DNA from: Corinectria fuckeliana
Taxonomy: Eukaryota; Ascomycota; Sordariomycetes; Hypocreales; Nectriaceae
Direction: 5' to 3'
DNA length: 64,000 nucleotides
NCBI GenBank assembly: GCA_019137255.1
Contig: WPDH01000067.1
Location: forward strand, 62,001-126,000
The translations under genes and the position numbers were made by a program. The notes under the pieces are model-generated. The model was not told where the DNA came from. It searched no databases and worked only from the letters and a program-made list of their open reading frames with translations. Below, one piece after another: positions 19,303 to 32,379 of the stretch (position 1 is the first letter of the stretch; every line of letters starts with the position of its first letter).

Positions 19303-22300
19303 TCGAGGCGGGTTCCTCCACCAGTTAGATTAGATGACATCCCTAGTGTACCTAATGCATTACTACAATTAAGGACACGACTTGATTATAGACGGCGTAA
19401 AGATGGCTGGCGGCGAGACCAGAGACGTGAGATAAGTGGGCGGCGCCTTTCCGAGTACTTCCTTTGCTCTTACATGTCCATCTCCCTAACTCGTTGTCTC
19501 GGGTTTACAACCATGTCTAATTATTAGCCTATATTGTGCTCATTCGCGCGCTCAGTGTGATAGGCTCGGTCATGCTTTGTTCCCGAGAGCTGGATCAAAT
19601 CGCCGGCCGAACCGCGTGCGGCGTGTCCATTTCATTGAAGCGGAAAGGCTGAACAACGCGGACGATTCGCATGAAGTTGCTCCATGTCTCAGGCCAAATT
19701 TAGCGTTTTCTCAACGCCAACAAACCGGAAAGCCAGCCGCACAGCGAGCCCGCTAGTGAGGCCAAACACAAGCCTAAGTACGTGCTTCGGGTCGACATGC
19801 TGGGTTTGGTTGGTCTGGCTGCTTTTGGCTGAATGGACGGGCGTGGTGGGAGATGGTGTCGCGAAAGAATTGCCAATTCGAGGCGCTACTCGACCTCTGG
19901 CGCGCTGCCACGAACTCTGAGTACCCAAGGAGCAAGCTGTGCTAGTGTGCTCTGTACCATAACCGATACCAGTACCAGTGCCAGTTCCGGGACCGACGAT
20001 ATCTCAAGTCCGATCCCGATCGCTTCAATCCTTGCTGGTGAGGTCATTCCCAGGCACGTGGCCGAAGATCCCATTTCCCGACCAAAAGGCTAAGCACTAA
20101 GGTTTGTAGTACGAACACCTCAGACACGATACTTCGCACAGAGGCCCCGGAGGTTCGGAGAGTAGGGGATATAGCATTTGAACACAAGAGCTCTGTGTGA
20201 TGACGACGGTATGACGGATTCACCTCGGACTTCGTGTGAGTGCTACTTCGTACTGATATGCTTCGGGGGATTGCCTCAAAGGCCAAAGACAGCCAAGATA
20301 ACGAGTCGCGCAGGGGTGAACACAGTGATCCTGCCACCTCTCACCATCTGCTACATCTACGGAATCGAGCTGGAGGTGCAACGGAGCCGAACGCCGGCCC
20401 CCGTGTCGGCAAATGCGAGAGATGGCCCAGCTGAGGATGTGGCAGTATCGGATACCACCCACACGTTTCTCCCAAGGCACCAGGTTCATGCGCCGAGGCG
20501 AAGCTGGACAGGGCTGGCTGGTCTGTCTGTCTGTCTGCAGGAGAGGGGATGGATGGGGCGGGGTGATGGAGGCCACTTTAGCCAGGTCTAAGAGGAGAGA
20601 GGGAACAAGTCCCATCCACGAAAGACGGAAACACCTTGACTAGGGGTTGCGCGTCTTTTTTTCGGGACTAATGATCTTCCCGTGGCGAGATAGGCGAGGA
20701 GAAACAAGGCATTTAGAATTGCCCGGATAGGGATGGCATCATGGGAGTCGAAGGATGTGGGTTGAGTTCATTACAGGCCGGGGTTTGAGAGCTCCTTGAG
20801 AGTTAAGACGCGTCGTTGGCACAAAGGCGGTGGGTCCCTTAATCTCAGACGCGTCGGTGAGGCTGCAGTGGCGGCCGAGCAGCGCAAGGCCGAGCAAGCA
20901 GGAAGGCTAAAACGTCCCAAGTAGCGCGTGGTATCTCTTTAGTGGGCGGATTCAAGGAACACCTCAGTGAGTGAACTGGGCTGAACAGTCGAGTGGACTG
21001 AACAGGAACCGTGGAGCCCAGGAAATCCGCGGCCCAGCTTTCCACGCCGCAAGACAAGACATGGAAGGCAGAGAGTGAGAGCTGCATGCAGGTCTCGGCC
21101 TTGCTGATGGCCCTAATACCGGGGCCTATGATCGTAGGTCGACGGAGCTGGTGTGCTAGCACGGGGCCGCTGTTGAATGAGTTGGCGAGCCGATGTGGAC
21201 GGGCGCTAGACACTCCAACCTGGACAACTGGTCGAGGCTCCTTGTCCGCTGCCTGCTAGTCCCAGCAGATGTAGATGCTAGTCGCCCATCACAAGAAAAT
21301 TCAGTCGAGAATCCCGCCTCTCAGGCCACCCAGGACGTGACGGACATGGATATAGGCGTCATGGCGCGATGCGATAGGACGTTGGCGTTGGGGCTGGAGT
21401 GGTATCCCGGACGAGGGGGTTGCCGATCCCCGGAAGCAGTGCTACGGGAAGGCGGACAGCGGGAAACGGTGAGCCCCAAGCAGGGACTATGAGAAAAGCG
21501 GCAATTGCTGCACGGCGTCACGAGGGTGGTATTTCGTCGTACTCGATTGCTTTGCGCGATGGGACCGAGTTGGAAATAGGTGGCTGGCGGCATGTAAGAC
21601 GCATCGTGTCGGTCCTTGGGTTGCAACCGCAGGACGGGCGATTGCAGGTCGACGGGTGATGGAGGAGGTTCCAGGGCATGAGCTAACGGGATACAAGTAT
21701 CCGCAGAGTAGACTAAGTAGGTACCTAGCAAGCAGAAGGGAAACAAAAAGCAAACAGGCGTTAGTTGATTGTATGTATTCATTTTGGGTGAACCATTGGT
21801 GACTCGGAGGGAAAGGAAAGGGGAACATGGGAAACCAAGCCGACAGAAACATTACAAGACAGGCTGCGATCAGAATCAATCATGTAGAATGAAAATCTCC
21901 GAGAACATGCACGTTCCGTCCTCGTTCAGACAGCATAGCAGACGAGCAAGTGGAGAGAAATGAACATGGATCATGGGAGTTGCGCTGATGACTTTCTAGC
22001 CTTGCGCCCTTGATATTGCGCATCATGTCACCTCACCTCAACAGTGTTGGTCCTTGACGAAGAAAAGGCCAGAAGTCAAAGGGCGCAGGGCTTACTCCGT
22101 AGACTTGGGAGAGATCTCGAGAAACCCCTCAGCTTGAGATCCACGGGGTGAGTCCTTGAATCCCTCGAGCGCAAGCGCCAGCCAGCGAGAAGAAACCCGC
22201 ATCAATAAATTGGACACCTACGAGGTCGTAGTAATTACTGGCGCCGATGGCTCTTTAAGTTGAGACAATATTGGGTTTGCGGCCGGGGACGTCAGGGGAT

Positions 22301-24549
22301 CCGGAGTCGTCCCTACTCCGTAGAGTACATACTGCACTTAATTAGAACTCGCCCCCGGATGTTCGCAGAAGGTGTCAGACATATTAAACAAGGTGATGCT
22401 TGCGGGATGAGATGGGGCGTCTGGTTGGACGCGTGCTTGATTCCAGTTGACCTCTGTTGACTGGAATGATGTCTCGACTGTTCACACAGGAACAGCCATT
22501 GACAACCCGATACAACCCAACTACATAACTTGGCGAAATCATGTGCAGCACAAATGAGCTGTTGTAGCGGCACAATTCCGTCCACGACAGCAATAAAGGC
22601 GGTCGAGGGCGTAGCTGAGACCGGGAAACGCAGACTCGAGCTCGGTGCTTTTTGCTCGAGACCAATTGGCCTATCATGACGGCTCGTGGCGTTGCATCCT
22701 TTGGGTGACCGCTTGCATGTCTCTTGGGTCTTCTTGGCTCTAGCACCGTTGCAACTGTCCCTGTCTGCCGGTGAGGTCTTACCTGCCTACACCTACCTAC
22801 CTAGCTGGCTACGTGTGTCTATCACACCGGTTGAGCACATCGCAGCCCGCAGTGGCCTTGCAGTGGTAGTGCTGTTTGCCGACAGAACCATGTTGTTGGT
22901 GGCTCTCGCGCCTTGCTAGGATCATCGTCAGCTTTGTGGGCTGCAGGGCGGTTGGCAGTCCCCACTGGCAGAGTAACCTTGCCAGCAAGCCAATTCAAGT
23001 TCTGGCACTCTTGGCCTCGAGATGCCTGACATACATAGTAACCCAACTACCTACGAAATACTTCGTACGTCTCCGTACGTCAGGGGCGGCGTGTTCGCAA
23101 GGGGGCTGATCACAGGCTTCACAAGGAATCCACCAAGGGGGGGGAACGTGAACCTGTGCAGGATTTGCGTGCTCTCAGCCTCTCTCTCGTTGCACGACTA
23201 TTACCATCCCCGGTATAAAGCCCCTTGTTCTCCAGGCCATCAGCCGCTCAACTAGCCCCCCCTGTAGCGGCTTGAAGCGATTGAAGTAAACAGGAAAAGC
23301 CTTTGAGCCAGGTCTCATGGCACTCACTCAAACTCGCTCCTCTCAGCCTGATCCAATGTGATGACTATCCCACCCTAGCTCGTGGCCCTCGAGCCAGATC
23401 GGCCAATTGAGGCGTCTTGTTGAAGCTAGCGCCAGGACGGGCAACGGGAAAAGAGGTACCTGGCGGTACCTAGAGCAGGTACATGAGCTCTGTGATTGGA
23501 TGGTGCGGATAGTTGGATGGTTGAGGTGGGATGAGGGATGAGGGGTGTCTCCGCGACGGACCTGAAGCGGAAGTGGTGGTCCTGGTGGTCCTGGTCGAAG
23601 GTGGGACCCGCGTGGGACTTGCCCCCTAGTACCTGGTAGCTCCGGCCGGCCCGCGTCTCTTCGTACGTAGTAAGTCGTTCACTTCCAGGTTGACTCCATC
23701 CCACGACACCAATCTGTCGTAGGAGGCCTTTGTAGGCCATGGAGACGTGGTGGGAGATTGGCAGCAGAACCAACTCAACGCCCACGCCATGTGTCGTTGC
23801 CACTCATCCGTCCGCCCATTGCCAGGGTGCCCCCAGTCGTCTCCGCGTCTCCATCGTCCTGCGTTGGTGACCCGTCGTCTAGCTTCAGCCTTCAGCACCG
23901 CATCAGATCTCGTCCAAAGCTAAACTAATAACCACGGTGGCACGCCCAGGTCATGATGCCACACCCTCTCGTCCCCTCCTCTCTCTTCCTGCCTTTTCCC
24001 ACCCCTCCTCGTTCTTGCTCTTGTTGCACTTGTTCTTGTTCTCGTGCTTGTCCTGTACGAAACCCCCTTCTCGATCCGCGCCATTGCCCTCGACGCTTTC
24101 GGCTTCGGCCTCGATATTCTCCTGTCTCACCGACGCATCCCGCGCTGTGCTGCTGATCGTCGTCGCTCCAGCTCTCAGCATACCTGTGGCTGCGACTATT
24201 ATACCCCTGTCCTACTGGTCTCGTCTTCTCTTCCGCGTCCACCCCACCATTGATCGGGCTGATCATCCTGTCTCAATCCCGCAGCTGTAGTGCACTACAA
24301 CAGGACCGACTACGGATAGAGACAGTGATATCGGGATTGCTTGTTTGCATCTTTCCCCTGCACTGTCTACCACACGTCCTTCAGTCATATTCTCCTCGAC
24401 TCTCGTCGTTCGCTTCCTATCAATACTGTTGAACACGACGATGCTACCGGGGACCTGCGCATTCTGTTGCGAGGAGCTTTGAGTACCAACTACACCAACC
24501 AACGGGTCTCGCCACTCTGAATCTTCGAACCTTCACGTCTTCACACACA
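19303..24549. other. 5.2-kb stretch without a recognisable gene
   Basis: All open frames here are short, overlap on both strands and show no domain, membrane segment pattern or plausible splice chain. Present are a (GTCT)4 microsatellite at 20521-20536, TACCTAC/TAGGTACC-type tracts (about 21712-21728, 22791-22804, 23455-23471) and a long pyrimidine-rich segment from about 23940 to 24440 that probably is promoter and leader of the DUF4203 gene at 24550. No tRNA B-box was noticed. Non-coding transcripts cannot be excluded by eye. Confidence 0.5.
20521..20536. repeat. (GTCT)4 microsatellite
   Basis: Four perfect GTCT units lie in the gene-free stretch. Confidence 0.9.
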
Positions 24550-27500
24550 ATGCTCTTCTGTTGGAATCGGCTATGGGCCGTCCTCTGCCTCTGCCATGTC
24601 ATTCAGCTTGCCAGCGCCGATAGCTTCAGGATAGCACGGAGACAAGACGAAAAGGCCTCCATCCAAACGACTGCCGTCAAAACCGACTCCAACTCTAAAG
24701 CAAGGACAGAGGAGAGCAAGACTACGGGAACTGTAGATAGCTCTACGAAGCCAACGGACGAGGTTGAAACGTCCGTCACAGCAACAACTACCACCAAAGC
24801 AAAACCCGCCAAGCACTCAGATGCTGCTACCTCAACTGATATTTCTAGCGATGGGAAGCTCGATAATTCCACCTTTGCCAATGGTATGGAGTATGTTTTG
24901 CTAAATCAATTTACTTGCTAACATGTCATTCTAGCCACGATTCCCGCAGGACAACTCCCGAAGCAGCCTGAACTTACGCCGGGATGGGGCGTCGCCGGTG
25001 TCATCATGCTTCTTACGGGCATCGCCTATGCCCTCATCGGCATCAAGAACAGGTGGATTAATTGCTTCTTCTCCACGGCCTACGTTGCAGCGCTGGGTAT
25101 CACTGTGCTGATCGTCTACGTCATGAACATTCCAGTCAGCAACGCTCTCCAGGGTGGCTACGTCGCTGCCGTAGTCATCTCTGGCTGTGGCCTCGGCGCG
25201 GCCTCCTTGTTCTTTAGGGAGCTTCTCGAAGGTCTCGGCTGTGCTTTGGGTGGCTTTTGTATAAGCATGTGGCTCATGTGCTTGGTGCCCGGCGGACTGC
25301 TCAAGGCCGTGGCACCCAAGGCCATATTTATTTCTTGTTTCACTGTGGCCGGATTCGCCTTCTACTTCAGCCGATACACTCGAGACTGGGCTCTCATTTT
25401 CATGATCGCATTTTCAGGCTCTACGATTACGGTCTTGGGCATTGACTGCTTCAGCCGAGCTGGACTTAAGGAATTCTGGGCCTGGGTTTGGGATCTCAAC
25501 GAGGACCTGTTTCCCTTGGGCGGAACAGCCACTTATCCCGTCACAAAGGGAATACGAGTAGAGACGGCCGCCATAATCATCATCTTCCTGGTAGGCGTGA
25601 TCTCACAGATCAAGCTCTGGAAGATTGTGCGAGAACAGCGGGAGAAGAGAGCTGTGGATCTAGCTGAAGGCCAACGCAATCTACGGGAAGAGGAGGAGGT
25701 CGTCGGCCGAGACGTCGAACGAGAAAATGCTCGTGAGAGACGCCAATGGGAACGAGTCTACGGAAGTGGTGAAGTAAGCTCGACGCTCTCGCGCAACTTT
25801 GAGAATGGAGACGATGTCAGCGAGAAGAAGTTGAGGAGCAGTCACACTGGTTCGACGCAGCGTCAATCCTCGATTGAGGATATTGAAATGACTGACTTGG
25901 CGGAAATTCAGCAAACACCAAAGCCCGCTGCAACGAATCTGGTGGTTAATGAGCAAGACAAGGATGGTCGAGTGACGGTGCGAGTTGCCTCGGACGATTT
26001 TCCAAGAGCCCCATCCGCTCCAGAAAGCAACAACAAGGCTGTGTTGGCCCCTTCTGACGACCAAACTTCGACCTTCATTGATTCCGAAGATGAACGACGG
26101 GCGCTGAAACCCACACCGGATCCTAAGTCTCTCGCACCCCCAGCACCCCCAGCACCCCCAGTTATTCCTCTGCCGTTCACTGTCCCGGTCGCCGACGACA
26201 CACTTTCCGAGGCAGATCGATCATCTGTAGCGACCTTCGCAGATGACGACGACGGCCAACTCCGTACACCTGGTACCAGGCATTCTCTCGCTAAACGATT
26301 CTCTCATATCTCCCGTGGGTCTGCAGAGATGCTCAGAAGCTATTCACATCGGTCGGGTCTCTCGCACGGCGACTTTGCTGAGGACCAATACGACAGCGCC
26401 GAAGATTTGGTGATTCCTCGCTCTAGACCTCGAGACGATGACGATGGCTCGATGGCTGCGACGGTTGACGATGAGAGCACCAGCGCTGGCGATCGAAGTT
26501 CACTGCCTGTGTCTGAAATGCCGAAGAGCATTGATATCACTGCTGAACTGTCTGATCGGGAGATGCTGAGCCCATCCCTTGGCGACCAAGCGAAGATCCA
26601 GGATGTCGATGCTAAGAACACTACCGACCACAGTCAAGTTGACCCTTCGGAGGAGCATGTCATCGAGAGTCAGGAAAAGGCGAAATCGGCTGCCTCAGCT
26701 GCCTCGACCCCGGTTAGCCTGACCAAAGACCGACTACCTCGATCGCTATCTCGAGTTGCCCTGTCCTATCGTACAAATGAATGGGCGAAGCATCTCAGCA
26801 ATGCAGATGCTCCGCAACTGGAAGAGATTCGTATCAGCGAGCCTCGATCCGAACCACCGGCGCCAGTACATGTCAAAGAATTGCAGAAAGCAGCCGATGA
26901 AGGAACTCCAGCACCTGCCGTCACCCGCTCAGACTCCCAGGTTTCCAACTTGTCTTATTCCACCCCCAAACGGGCCGCGAAACAGAACGTGCCTGCTGCT
27001 CTAGCCATCCTCAATGGCGACGGCCAGAACCGCAGCCCTGGGACGACGCCCACAAGCGGTGGCATGCCTCGGGTATCATCGGCAGGCCTTCGTAGAACTT
27101 CCTCAGGATTCGAGCCAATTGCGGAGGAGCGTGATACCTATCTCAAGGCCACTACTATTCCTGAGGAGGTTGGGGACATGGGGAGCCCTCCCACCCACCT
27201 CGCTGACGCACACCAATCTACTACATCGGGTCTTATATCGTATTCGAGCCCCCAGACACTCCTTGGCCAACGCGAGATGGTCCTCCGAAATAAGTCCCAG
27301 GGCAATCTGGCCGCTAGCATGTCGGATCTAAACCTTTACCGGACCTCGAGTGATGCAGGCCCATTGAACAACTACGCCATGTACGCTGCTGCTGTTGGCG
27401 CTGATGCAGACGAAATACCTCTGAGTCAACGAAAGCAGCTCATGCGTCAAAGCAGCTTGAACCCATCTTCCTCTTCTCCCTCTCTCGGTCGTCTAGGCGG

Positions 27501-27912
27501 TGGTCACGAGCTTAATGGCCCCGACACCCCCCTCGACTCCCACCAGCCGCAACGCGTGTCAACTGTCATCAACCCTAATGCTCGTCAAGCTGCGCTCTCC
27601 CACTTCCGACAGTCCGTGGCCCACGACCTTCGCTCGGGCACACCTGTGATTAACAACACAGGCCGCGAGACTCCGTTTGCTCCCACGTCGCTACTTGGTG
27701 GCGGTAGGGAGGCTGAGGCGCAGCGCAACATTGACATGGGACGCAACATCCTCATGGGCCAGAAGGAAGCCGAAGCGCAGCGGCGGGAGATGGAGCAACG
27801 GCAGAAGGAATGGAACGATCGAGCCTTTGACGAACGCATGAGGAGCGGTGACATGCTCGAGGTGCATAGAGAAGCTATGCGAAAGATGCAGAGGCACGCA
27901 AAGGACCGGTAA
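24550..27912 (+). CDS. TMEM198/TM7S3-like (DUF4203) membrane protein
   Basis: Two exons, 24550-24883 and 24935-27912, give 1103 aa. The first 23 residues form a signal peptide (LWAVLCLCHVIQLASA). A Thr/Ser/Lys-rich, likely O-glycosylated luminal segment follows to about residue 115. The core from about 130 to 350 has seven hydrophobic segments, beginning GWGVAGVIMLLTGIAYALIG and including LLEGLGCALGGFCISMWLM, which is the TM7S3/TM198-like pattern. The remaining 750 residues are hydrophilic, rich in Ser, Asp, Glu and Pro, and probably cytosolic and disordered. They include a short APPAPPAPPV repeat encoded by a 9-nt unit at about 26139-26165 and a Gln/Glu/Arg coiled-coil end. Animal TMEM198 proteins act in Wnt receptor signalling; no fungal function is assumed. 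Confidence 0.85.
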
Positions 27913-28588
27913 CTTGACCTTGAACAGCTAAACTCGGAATGATTCCGACACTAGCGCACTTTCTTTCATTTTCATTTTCTTCAATTTCTCTTCCGGATTT
28001 TCCTTCCACACACTACTTCTACGATACCAAGGGTTTACGTCTGGATTTTTGGAACAGCGGGCTTGGCTGTGGTATACAAAAGAACGAGTAATCAGGCGGG
28101 ATAAGGGGATTAGGTTACAAGGTATATAAAAATGTGTGTGTGTGTGTATGTGAAATGCATCACTGGCGTTGGATGGATATACCGTTTGGCGGGAGTAATT
28201 CTATTGCTTCTGGACTCTTTAGCTGGGCCGTTTGCTGGCGTCTAGTTAATTAGACATAATAGCTTCGCAAGAATAACAAGTCAGGAGTCTTTGACAAAAA
28301 GTATGTACCTCTGCGTGAGCGAGAGTGGATTGATTTAGTTCTAATTGCTATGGGGGGGTCGAAAAGAAAAGAATTAAAATTTCAACTTCGAACAGTAGAC
28401 TCAAACTCCAAGGCGCCGACGCCGTCGCTTGTAGTGCCGCAAAGCTCTCCTGTAAATACGAGCTGAAATGAATTGAAATGGAAAATAGAAGAAACAACAA
28501 ACAAACTAGATGCTGGCTTTGAGAATCGCTTCGTGAATCAGCTCCGGAGCTGTCCGTTGGCTCCTCAAACAATCCATCCGTAGCGTTC
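27913..28588. other. 3' spacer between DUF4203 and STE3-like genes
   Basis: An A+T-rich spacer lies between converging genes. It contains a (TG)n tract at 28133-28147 and no recognisable gene. Confidence 0.45.
28133..28147. repeat. (TG)7 microsatellite
   Basis: A perfect TG dinucleotide tract sits in the 3' spacer downstream of the DUF4203 gene. Confidence 0.9.
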
Positions 28589-30388
28589 CTAGCGCTTGTA
28601 CGTTTCCCGGGTGAGCTGAGTCTCGATGGTGACGGCATGGTTGGAGGACGAGGGCCCAAGTAGACCAACTTCGGGCGTGGTACGACCAGAGAGACCGCCG
28701 TCGTCATTAGACCACACTCGAGTCTGAACGCGGGACGGTTGAGTTGGGAGGTCCCAGTGAGGCGGTTGACCGATGGAGGGAACATCTTCAAGTGGCATGG
28801 CCAGATCACGTTCCGGTCCACGATTCAGGCGACTGGTCTTCTTGGAGAAAAACGACGCCAAGATGCCGAAGGGTACAGAGAAGTTGACTTGGGTGCGGAA
28901 GAGGAAGGGATTGCGATGGGGGGTCTGGATCGGGTCGTTGTCGGGAATGGGGTCGGAATTGGCAGCCTGGGCTGGCGATGATTGGTCGGGAGCATGTCCT
29001 CGTTCGATGTCGATCGACGATAAAGCGAAGCTTGCATTTGCCCTTCGAGTAGGCTGAGAGCTTGCCTTGGAGGAAGTGCTTATAGTGTTGGCTTGTCGAG
29101 AAGACAGGAATGATCTGAACTTTCTAGCAGTGGCCCTGTCCAGTCAGCATCGCGAGCGGAAGCGTGGGCAAGGAGGAGAGGAATACTTACGTGTTCGTAG
29201 ATCCCGTGGCGTTCGAGCTCAGACCACTGCTGCCATATGCATCTCGATCGGGATCGTACTCGTCATGGAGCATAGGGAAGAACCAGCCAAGACCGAGGCG
29301 GAGACAGCCGCGGCGGTAGCTGTTCATGGCGTTCTTTGTCATGCCGAAGAAGACGAAGACGGGAACGGCAGAGAGAATGGGGATGTAGCAGTTGTTGATG
29401 AATGCGAACTCGAGTTGGTTGGAGGGCAGGTAGGTGATGGTGTTCCAAGGGTAGGGGAAGATGGGGTTGTGGATGGCGTCGTAGTCGAAGGGTTTCAGCG
29501 GGCTTGCTTGGCGGATGTTGAGCCAGGCCAGGATGACGATGATGGGCAAGAAAGGCACCAGTATTGACAGGACCATGAGGTATAGGCGGCGCTTGGTACG
29601 TTGGGCTCGCATGTTGGCGACGCGGTTGCTGGAGAGGGCTGAGACTGTGCTTTTAGCCACTTCGCGGAAGCGTATGTAAATGAGGACTAGACGGTGGTGT
29701 TAGCTGAAGCCTCCGCGGAGGTTTTGATTTAAGGAGCTAGCTTTGGTTCCTTCTTGGGCTTACCGGCGTAGAAGGTCGTGAACAGGGACACGAAAACAGG
29801 GGCGGCGATGAAGAAAACAAGGTACGGCCACGACGGCCAGCCAACCCAGCTGCATCCGACTAAGGAGGCGATGATGTATCGTTGGGCAGTGAGCGGCCAG
29901 ATCCAGGCCAGCTGGACAAGGGGCAGAGGAAACATGATGAGTGCCTGGACGAGATTGCGACGGCGTTTCTCTCGCACAGTTAGGGGGTTGGCACGCATGA
30001 GGCCGACTTGATGGGCCAGGTTTCGCATGATGGCTAGAAGACAGGTAACGTAGAGAGAGAGAGAGGCATTGTGGAAGTAAGGGTAGAAGTCGCAGAGGCC
30101 GTAGCCCGGCCACCAGGAGTCGGTATCGTCGTTGCGCCAGATGAGGGCGAAGAGGATGCCCTTGAGGTTGAACAACTCGATGTTGACGATGAAGACGACG
30201 GCGGCGAACTCGCCACCGCGGTAGAGGTGTTTCAGGGGGACCAGACAGACGAGGTTGGCAAGGACGCCGAGGACGACTCGCAAGACGAGGTTTGCTGTGA
30301 GAGCTGGCGATGTGACGGTCCCTGGGCCCTCGACTATAAAGATCAGGGAGTCGTCGCCACGGCTGAACAGTTGCGATGCGGCAGCCAT
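28589..30388 (-). CDS. STE3: Ste3-type pheromone receptor (a-factor-like pheromone GPCR)
   Basis: This is a seven-transmembrane receptor for the farnesylated mating pheromone, acting at the plasma membrane through a heterotrimeric G protein; the Neurospora counterpart is PRE-1. Three exons, 30388-29764, 29686-29191 and 29135-28589, give 555 aa. Ste3-family features are LKGILFALIWRNDD after TM2, GYGLCDFYP near TM3, the intracellular basic stretch LTVREKRRRNLVQAL, the spliced VLIYIRFREVAKS after TM5, and NRVANMRAQRTKRRLYLM before TM6. The C-terminal tail of about 190 residues is Ser/Thr-rich, as expected for a phosphorylated cytosolic tail. It diverges from the SSB gene. Identification rests on motif order and topology; it is the only mating-type-related gene seen here. 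Confidence 0.9.
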
Positions 30389-31790
30389 TGCGGACGATGT
30401 AAGGGAGGCTTGACCCTGACCATGAACCGAAATAAAGAAAGGCGAGAAGTATGAAAGAACGAAAGAAGGAGGTGCCTAAGACTCGGCGGTGGATGGCGTT
30501 GAGGAAGTGAAGGGAGAGACAGAGAGATGCGAGCGGCAGTGATTTCAAGACGCCTTCTTCTCAGTTCAACGGTTGACCCAAGGTGGGAGACGCTGGGACC
30601 TCAAAAGGCGGTTGATCTATTGGCTTTATACAACAGCTTGATCGACAATCAGGTTGCTGCCTCAGACGCCGTTCAAGCTCCGCAACAGCGGAGCTGGATC
30701 AGTCCCGAGACGGCACCTTTGGGGGGCAACGGAGTTAAACCAGGATATACATGACTGATCAACTTACACGGCACAAAAGGCCATGAATTAGCGGCAATCA
30801 TGAAATGAAGGCCGAATGAGCGAGACAAAAGGCACAACATGCCTGCAAGTGGTTCCAATTCTGGCGGGTGGATTGGGGTTGGCGCGGGACAAAAGGGCTG
30901 TTGTCTATAGAAGGCGTCTATTGACCGTCGTCTATTGAGCCTATTGACACCCCGATCCGGAAAAGGGCGGGCAGGGATGGTAGGACGAAAAGGCGTTCGC
31001 CAGCGGGTGCGAGAGCGAACTAAACGAAGGGTTCCAGGGGAACTGGCAGAGTGGTGACGTGCCGGGCCGGGATTCAGGAGGAAATGTATCACTTGGTGGC
31101 AGCGGTGAGGCGGGCTGGTGGAATAAAACGATGGCATCACGGCTTGGGCTGTGAAGGGGCTACTGCGTGCAAGGTGAGGGGATGGCGATGCACACACAAC
31201 GCAATTAAACTTGACACTGGATTACGAAGAGTGGAGGGGTTCTAGCGATGATATTGACACATTATGTGAGAGCGATGCGTTTAGTAGTGAAGCATAGGCT
31301 GGTTCTATAATTCTACAATTTGAATCTGAGCTGCGACTGACGATGACGGGGAGGGTTGTCAAAGTGAGGTTGAATCGCAATATCGCAGTAGAGGGAATAT
31401 CGCATTAAGCAGGTCCTTGGTATGCATGGTAATTGCAATACCCGAGGTTGGAGAATACAGGGGCATGGTACAGTATGCGGCTCGGCGCACGGTGCAACTC
31501 ATGCGGTGTCGGCCAATCAGAGCGGCATGACTGAGACCCCCTAATCTCCCTCCTCCCTCTAGCTGGCGCAAGCGCAACCTGCTCTATCGCGCGTCGCATT
31601 GCCTTTTGGCTTTTGGCGAGTTAAGGGCGGTGGGGGACGCGACAGAGCGACCAGGCCGTCGCCTATCAATTCCTCACTCCCACTCCACAATCAAACATCA
31701 CCACCACAACCCGCAAACACCAAACACCACATCACCGCCACCTTCACCCATCACCAATCAACCGACTCAACCAACACGCAACCAGCAGCC
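30389..31790. promoter_or_regulatory. Shared intergenic region between STE3-like and SSB genes
   Basis: A 1.4-kb spacer separates divergent starts. From about 31680 to 31785 the plus strand is strikingly rich in C and A (CACCACAACCCGCAAACACC), which looks like the unstructured leader of the SSB transcript. No ORF with family similarity is present. Confidence 0.4.
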
Positions 31791-32379
31791 ATGTCTTCCT
31801 TCGCCCTCTTCCGCCGCGCTGCCGCCGCGCCGGCCTCGGCCCTCCGCGCCTTCAGCACCTCGTCGCCGCGCTCCGTCGCCCGCATCACCATCGTCGGCAA
31901 CCTGGCTGACACGCCCGAGATCCACGCCTCCAGCACCGGCCGCGAGATCATCCGCTACGCCGTCGCCAGCAACCACGGCTCCCGCGAAAACCGCAAGACC
32001 AGCTGGTTCAAGGTCACCAGCTTCGCCGAAGGCCCTACCCGTGACTTCCTCATGAACCTGCCCAAGGGGTACGTTTGCGCCGCCGCCGCCGATTGCGCGC
32101 GACTGCTCGTGACTCGCCACGATGTCGCAGCGTGAATGGATTTGCCGTGCTGATCTGGACTGCAGTGCTTCCATCTACCTCGAGGGGGACTGCACCACCA
32201 ACACCTACACCGACCCCAACGGCGTCACCCGCACTGGCTTCAGCATTGTTCAGCGTACGTTCCTCTCTTCACACCGAGTACCCAAGATACGTTGCGCTAA
32301 CCGTTTTCAAGGCAACATTGAGGTCCTCCGACGCCCCCAGCCTGTCGAGCACTCTGAGCAGAGCGAGCAGAGCCAGTGA
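31791..32379 (+). CDS. Mitochondrial single-stranded DNA-binding protein
   Basis: This is an OB-fold protein of the bacterial SSB / yeast Rim1 type, needed for mitochondrial DNA replication. Three exons, 31791-32068, 32166-32254 and 32312-32379, give 144 aa. The first 30 residues (FALFRRAAAAPASALRAFST) are Arg/Ala/Ser-rich without acidic residues, a good mitochondrial presequence. The OB core reads ARITIVGNLADTPE, then KTSWFKVTSF, LPKGASIYLEGDC and FSIVQRNIEVLRRP, each restored by the splices. Unlike bacterial SSB it has no acidic tip; it ends HSEQSEQSQ. The 97-nt first intron and 57-nt second intron have normal borders. It lies opposite the STE3-like gene. Confidence 0.92.

Noticed and set aside
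21321..21782. 153-codon minus-strand frame in the gene-free stretch
   Set aside because: The composition is irregular, overlapping frames of similar size exist on both strands, and no motif is seen.
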